Below, in pieces: positions 61,422-64,000 of a stretch of 64,000 nucleotides of DNA. Origin of the DNA: Desulfatitalea tepidiphila (lineage in GTDB: Bacteria; Desulfobacterota; Desulfobacteria; Desulfobacterales; Desulfosarcinaceae); NCBI RefSeq assembly GCF_001293685.1, contig NZ_BCAG01000003.1, positions 930,001 to 994,000 on the forward strand, read 5' to 3'. Below the pieces are notes generated by a model. That model made no database searches. It was given only the letters and a program-made list of their open reading frames with translations, and was not told the DNA's origin. A program made the translations under genes and the position numbers. How positions within the stretch are numbered: the stretch's first letter is position 1; the number at the start of each line of letters is the position of its first letter.

Positions 61422-64000
61422 CATTTTCAGGACGTGTTTCAGGAAGTGGCCCGTATGTGAACCATTCAGCATGGCGATCTCTTCCGGAGTTCCTGTACCC
61501 AGGACATAGCCGCCACCTTCGCCGCCCTCCGGTCCCAAATCGATAATGTGGTCCGCCGATTTGATCACATCCAGATTGTGTTCGATCACGACAACGGTGT
61601 TGCCGTTGCCTACGAACCGGTTGAGCACCACCAGCAGCTTGTTGATGTCGTCCATGTGCAATCCGGTGGTAGGCTCGTCAAGGATGTAGACGGTTCTCCC
61701 CGTGCTTCGTTTGCTGAGCTCTCTCGACAGTTTGATTCGTTGGGCCTCACCTCCGGAAAGCGTCGTAGCGGATTGCCCCAATTGAATGTATCCCAGCCCC
61801 ACATCCACCAACGTTTGCAGCTTTTCGCGGATGGCCGCAAAATTTCTGAAGAAATCGAGCGCCTGGTTGATCGTGAGATTCAAGACTTCCGCGATGTTTT
61901 TGCCCTTATAGCGGATTTCCAGAGTCTCGCGGTTGTAGCGTTGGCCGTGGCAAATATCACATGGGACATAGATGTCCGGTAGAAAATGCATTTCTATTTT
62001 GATGATGCCGTCGCCATGGCAGGCCTCGCAACGTCCCCCTTTTACGTTAAAGCTGAATCTGGATGGTTTGTAACCGCGCGTTCTAGACTCTGCGGTCTTG
62101 GAGAAGAGATCACGCACAAAGGAGAACAATCCCGTGTAGGTGCCCGGATTGGATCGCGGTGTACGACCGATGGGGGATTGGTCGATATTAATGACTTTAT
62201 CGATCTGTTCCATTCCCGCAATGCTGTGAAACCCACCGGCTGCGATCCGGCTCTGGCGCAATCGCTGAGCCAGTGCGTGATGCAAGGTGTCGATGACAAG
62301 GCTGGACTTGCCTGATCCAGAGACGCCCGTCACACAGGAAAAGCAACCAAGAGGAAAGCGCACCGTGATGTTCTTCAGGTTATTCCGATTGGCACCGTGG
62401 ATGATGATGGCCTGGCCGTTCCCCTTTCTCCGGTTATTGGGGACGGGAATTTTTTTTACACCGGCAAGGTATTGGCCCGTCAGTGAATCTTTGGCCTGGG
62501 ACAACTGCTGGGGTGGGCCGGCAAACACCACGCGACCGCCTTGCACCCCGGCGCCTGGCCCCATATCGACGACAAAATCTGCAGATTCGATGGCCTCTTG
62601 ATCATGTTCTACCAATAGAACAGTGTTTCCGATATCGCGCATTCTCCTCAACGCTTCAAGCAGTCGGGCGTTATCGCGTTGGTGCAATCCGATACTCGGC
62701 TCATCCAGGACATAGAGAACCCCCGTCAGTTTCGCTCCGATCTGAGTGGCCAAGCGTATCCGCTGGCTTTCGCCACCGGACAGGGTATGGGCAGCGCGAT
62801 CCAGGGTCAAGTAGGAAAGGCCGACATGGGAAAGAAACTGCAGACGCTCCGTGATCTCCTTTACGATTTTTTCTGCAACGACCGCTTTCTTTCCCTCGAG
62901 TCGCAAAGATTGAAAAAAGTCAATCGCTTGATCTATTGAGAGCGTCGTGACCTGGTGAATGGCATGGTGTTGAATCTTTACCGCCAGGCTCTCCGGCTTC
63001 AATCTGGCACCGTTGCATACGGCGCATGGCAGGAAGGCCATGTAGGTTTGGAGTTCTTCGCGGATTTGGGCAGACTCTGTTTCGTGATAGCGACGTTGCA
63101 GTTGAGGGATAAGGCCTTCGAATGGATTATTGTACAAATGCTGGCCGGAGTCGCGATCCACGGAAAAGCGAATGACGGTATCTCCGCTCCCGTAAAACAA
63201 GGCTTGCCGGAACGCTTCGGGTAGATATTTGAAGGGGGTGTAAATATCCGTGTGGTACTGGCAGGTAAACGCTTCGAGGAATTCGGTAAAGTAGACCGAT
63301 TGTCGGTTCGCCCACACGAGGACCGCTCCGTCTCGTAACGATAGCTCCGGATTGGGCACGATGAGTTGGGGATCGAACACCGAGCGTGTCCCGAGTCCAT
63401 CACACGCCGGACAGGCGCCCTGAGGAGAGTTAAACGAAAAATCGGCCGGGGTGAAATCTGAATATGTCGTTCCGCACTGATGGCAGGCCGACCTTTCATT
63501 GAAATGAAAGAGACGGCCATCATCATGCGCGTTTCCCTTTTGACAAAGGACTTCGGCACGACCCCCGGAAAGAGAGAGTGCAAGCTCGAGGGAGTCTGCG
63601 AGTCGATTCGAAGCGTTTTTCTGAATAACCAAACGATCGACAACGGCGTCGATCGAATGGTCCTTTTTGGGGGACAGTTTACCAACGTCCTCGATGGGCA
63701 TCATCTCACCATCGATACGAACCCGCGCAAAACCTTCCCTTCTCAGCCGTTGTATAACGTCCGCATGGGAACCCTTTTTGTTACTTACCAGCGGCGCCAT
63801 GATGACCACACGGCTCCCCGCGGAGAGGGTGTTGAGTTCGTCCACCATCTGATCGATGCTTTGGGGTTGCACAGGGCGACCACACAGATGGCAATGCGGT
63901 GTGCCGATGCGCGCATAGAGCAACCGCAGATAATCATAGATTTCGGTTACCGTGCCGACGGTGGACCTTGGGTTGTGTCCGGCCGTCTTTTGCTCGATGG
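61398..64000 (-). CDS. uvrA: Excinuclease ABC subunit A, lacking its N-terminus at the window edge
   Basis: DNA damage sensor of nucleotide excision repair, with two ABC ATPase halves. The reading frame continues past the right edge: codons before 63923 read AIEQKTAGHNPRSTVGTVTE, a UvrA block, so the first roughly 90-100 residues are outside. Seen here are CHLCGRPV and HQCGTTYSDF with CPACDGLG (zinc modules), LSGGESQRIRLATQIG (signature of the first half), GVSGSGKSSLVIDTLH (second Walker A), CEACHGDG and CDICHGQRYN (C-terminal zinc finger), LSGGEAQRIKLSRELS and VYILDEPTTGLH. The protein ends HPPS inside the shared terminator. Confidence 0.97.
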   Translation of the reverse strand, partial: IEQKTAGHNPRSTVGTVTEIYDYLRLLYARIGTPHCHLCGRPVQPQSIDQMVDELNTLSAGSRVVIMAPLVSNKKGSHADVIQRLRREGFARVRIDGEMMPIEDVGKLSPKKDHSIDAVVDRLVIQKNASNRLADSLELALSLSGGRAEVLCQKGNAHDDGRLFHFNERSACHQCGTTYSDFTPADFSFNSPQGACPACDGLGTRSVFDPQLIVPNPELSLRDGAVLVWANRQSVYFTEFLEAFTCQYHTDIYTPFKYLPEAFRQALFYGSGDTVIRFSVDRDSGQHLYNNPFEGLIPQLQRRYHETESAQIREELQTYMAFLPCAVCNGARLKPESLAVKIQHHAIHQVTTLSIDQAIDFFQSLRLEGKKAVVAEKIVKEITERLQFLSHVGLSYLTLDRAAHTLSGGESQRIRLATQIGAKLTGVLYVLDEPSIGLHQRDNARLLEALRRMRDIGNTVLLVEHDQEAIESADFVVDMGPGAGVQGGRVVFAGPPQQLSQAKDSLTGQYLAGVKKIPVPNNRRKGNGQAIIIHGANRNNLKNITVRFPLGCFSCVTGVSGSGKSSLVIDTLHHALAQRLRQSRIAAGGFHSIAGMEQIDKVINIDQSPIGRTPRSNPGTYTGLFSFVRDLFSKTAESRTRGYKPSRFSFNVKGGRCEACHGDGIIKIEMHFLPDIYVPCDICHGQRYNRETLEIRYKGKNIAEVLNLTINQALDFFRNFAAIREKLQTLVDVGLGYIQLGQSATTLSGGEAQRIKLSRELSKRSTGRTVYILDEPTTGLHMDDINKLLVVLNRFVGNGNTVVVIEHNLDVIKSADHIIDLGPEGGEGGGYVLGTGTPEEIAMLNGSHTGHFLKHVLKMKKGHPPS

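Noticed and set aside
1-64000. CRISPR arrays, insertion sequences, prophage, toxin-antitoxin or defence genes
   Set aside because: No regularly spaced repeats, transposase, integrase or known defence motifs were seen anywhere in the window.

Overview
The window looks like a chromosomal segment of a Gram-negative deltaproteobacterium (Desulfobacterota in the current sense, probably a Desulfobacteraceae/Desulfosarcina-type sulfate reducer). This is an inference from the complete LPS and outer-membrane machinery, an LpxI-type lipid A pathway, a c-di-GMP-I (GEMM) riboswitch, sigma-54 control, a DUF4416-yicC-remA-gmk gene order, and F0 ATP synthase genes separated from F1. Genes are dense, often translationally coupled, and on both strands. 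No CRISPR array, insertion sequence, integrase or phage is visible.

Layout. 1-5.1 kb: the 5' part of a class A penicillin-binding protein, a small His-rich protein, and a minus-strand cobamide unit (cobU-cobS-cbiR) followed by a U32 RNA-modification-type gene. 5.1-7.6 kb: a hybrid histidine kinase lying between a decayed 3' half of tRNA-Val and the intact tRNA-Val(CAC). 7.6-11.8 kb: scpB, scpA and a DHH-CBS-tRNA nucleotidyltransferase fusion. 12.2-17 kb: pilC (broken by one extra T), pilS, a sigma-54 promoter, a c-di-GMP-I riboswitch and the secreted surface protein they appear to control.

17-51.8 kb is essentially one LPS and outer-membrane super-locus. On the minus strand, in transcription order: lysS, lolC/E, lolD, bamA, skp, lpxD, fabZ, lpxA, lpxI, a Gfo/Idh oxidoreductase, lpxB and a DUF374 acyltransferase. 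Divergent from these on the plus strand are lptF, lptG, lpxK and a heptosyltransferase, then an A+T-richer block (about 36.9-44.7 kb) of glycosyltransferases, a WaaL/Wzy-type ligase, a sulfotransferase, sugar kinases and an LpxL acyltransferase. msbA, a conserved deoxyhypusine-synthase-like protein, gmhA, hldE and a UDP-glucuronate decarboxylase-type epimerase complete it. Together these build lipid A, supply ADP-heptose, assemble, phosphorylate and possibly sulfate the core, flip it (MsbA), export it (LptFG) and insert outer-membrane proteins and lipoproteins (Bam, Lol). No waaA (Kdo transferase) or kds gene is in the window.

51.9-64 kb: a housekeeping run (Trm112-like, DUF4416, yicC, remA, gmk, rlmB, icd, comF, a laccase-domain protein, pyrK), then an F0 unit (atpI-like, subunit I, atpB, atpE) closed by a strong bidirectional terminator shared with convergent uvrA, which runs off the right end.

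The most interesting signals are the sigma-54/c-di-GMP riboswitch pair ahead of a surface protein, the tRNA-Val remnant flanking the sensor kinase, the tandem LPS-kinase fusion, the sulfotransferase in the core locus, and the uncharacterised protein fused operonically to heptose synthesis. I did not find an obviously new multi-gene system such as a defence island.
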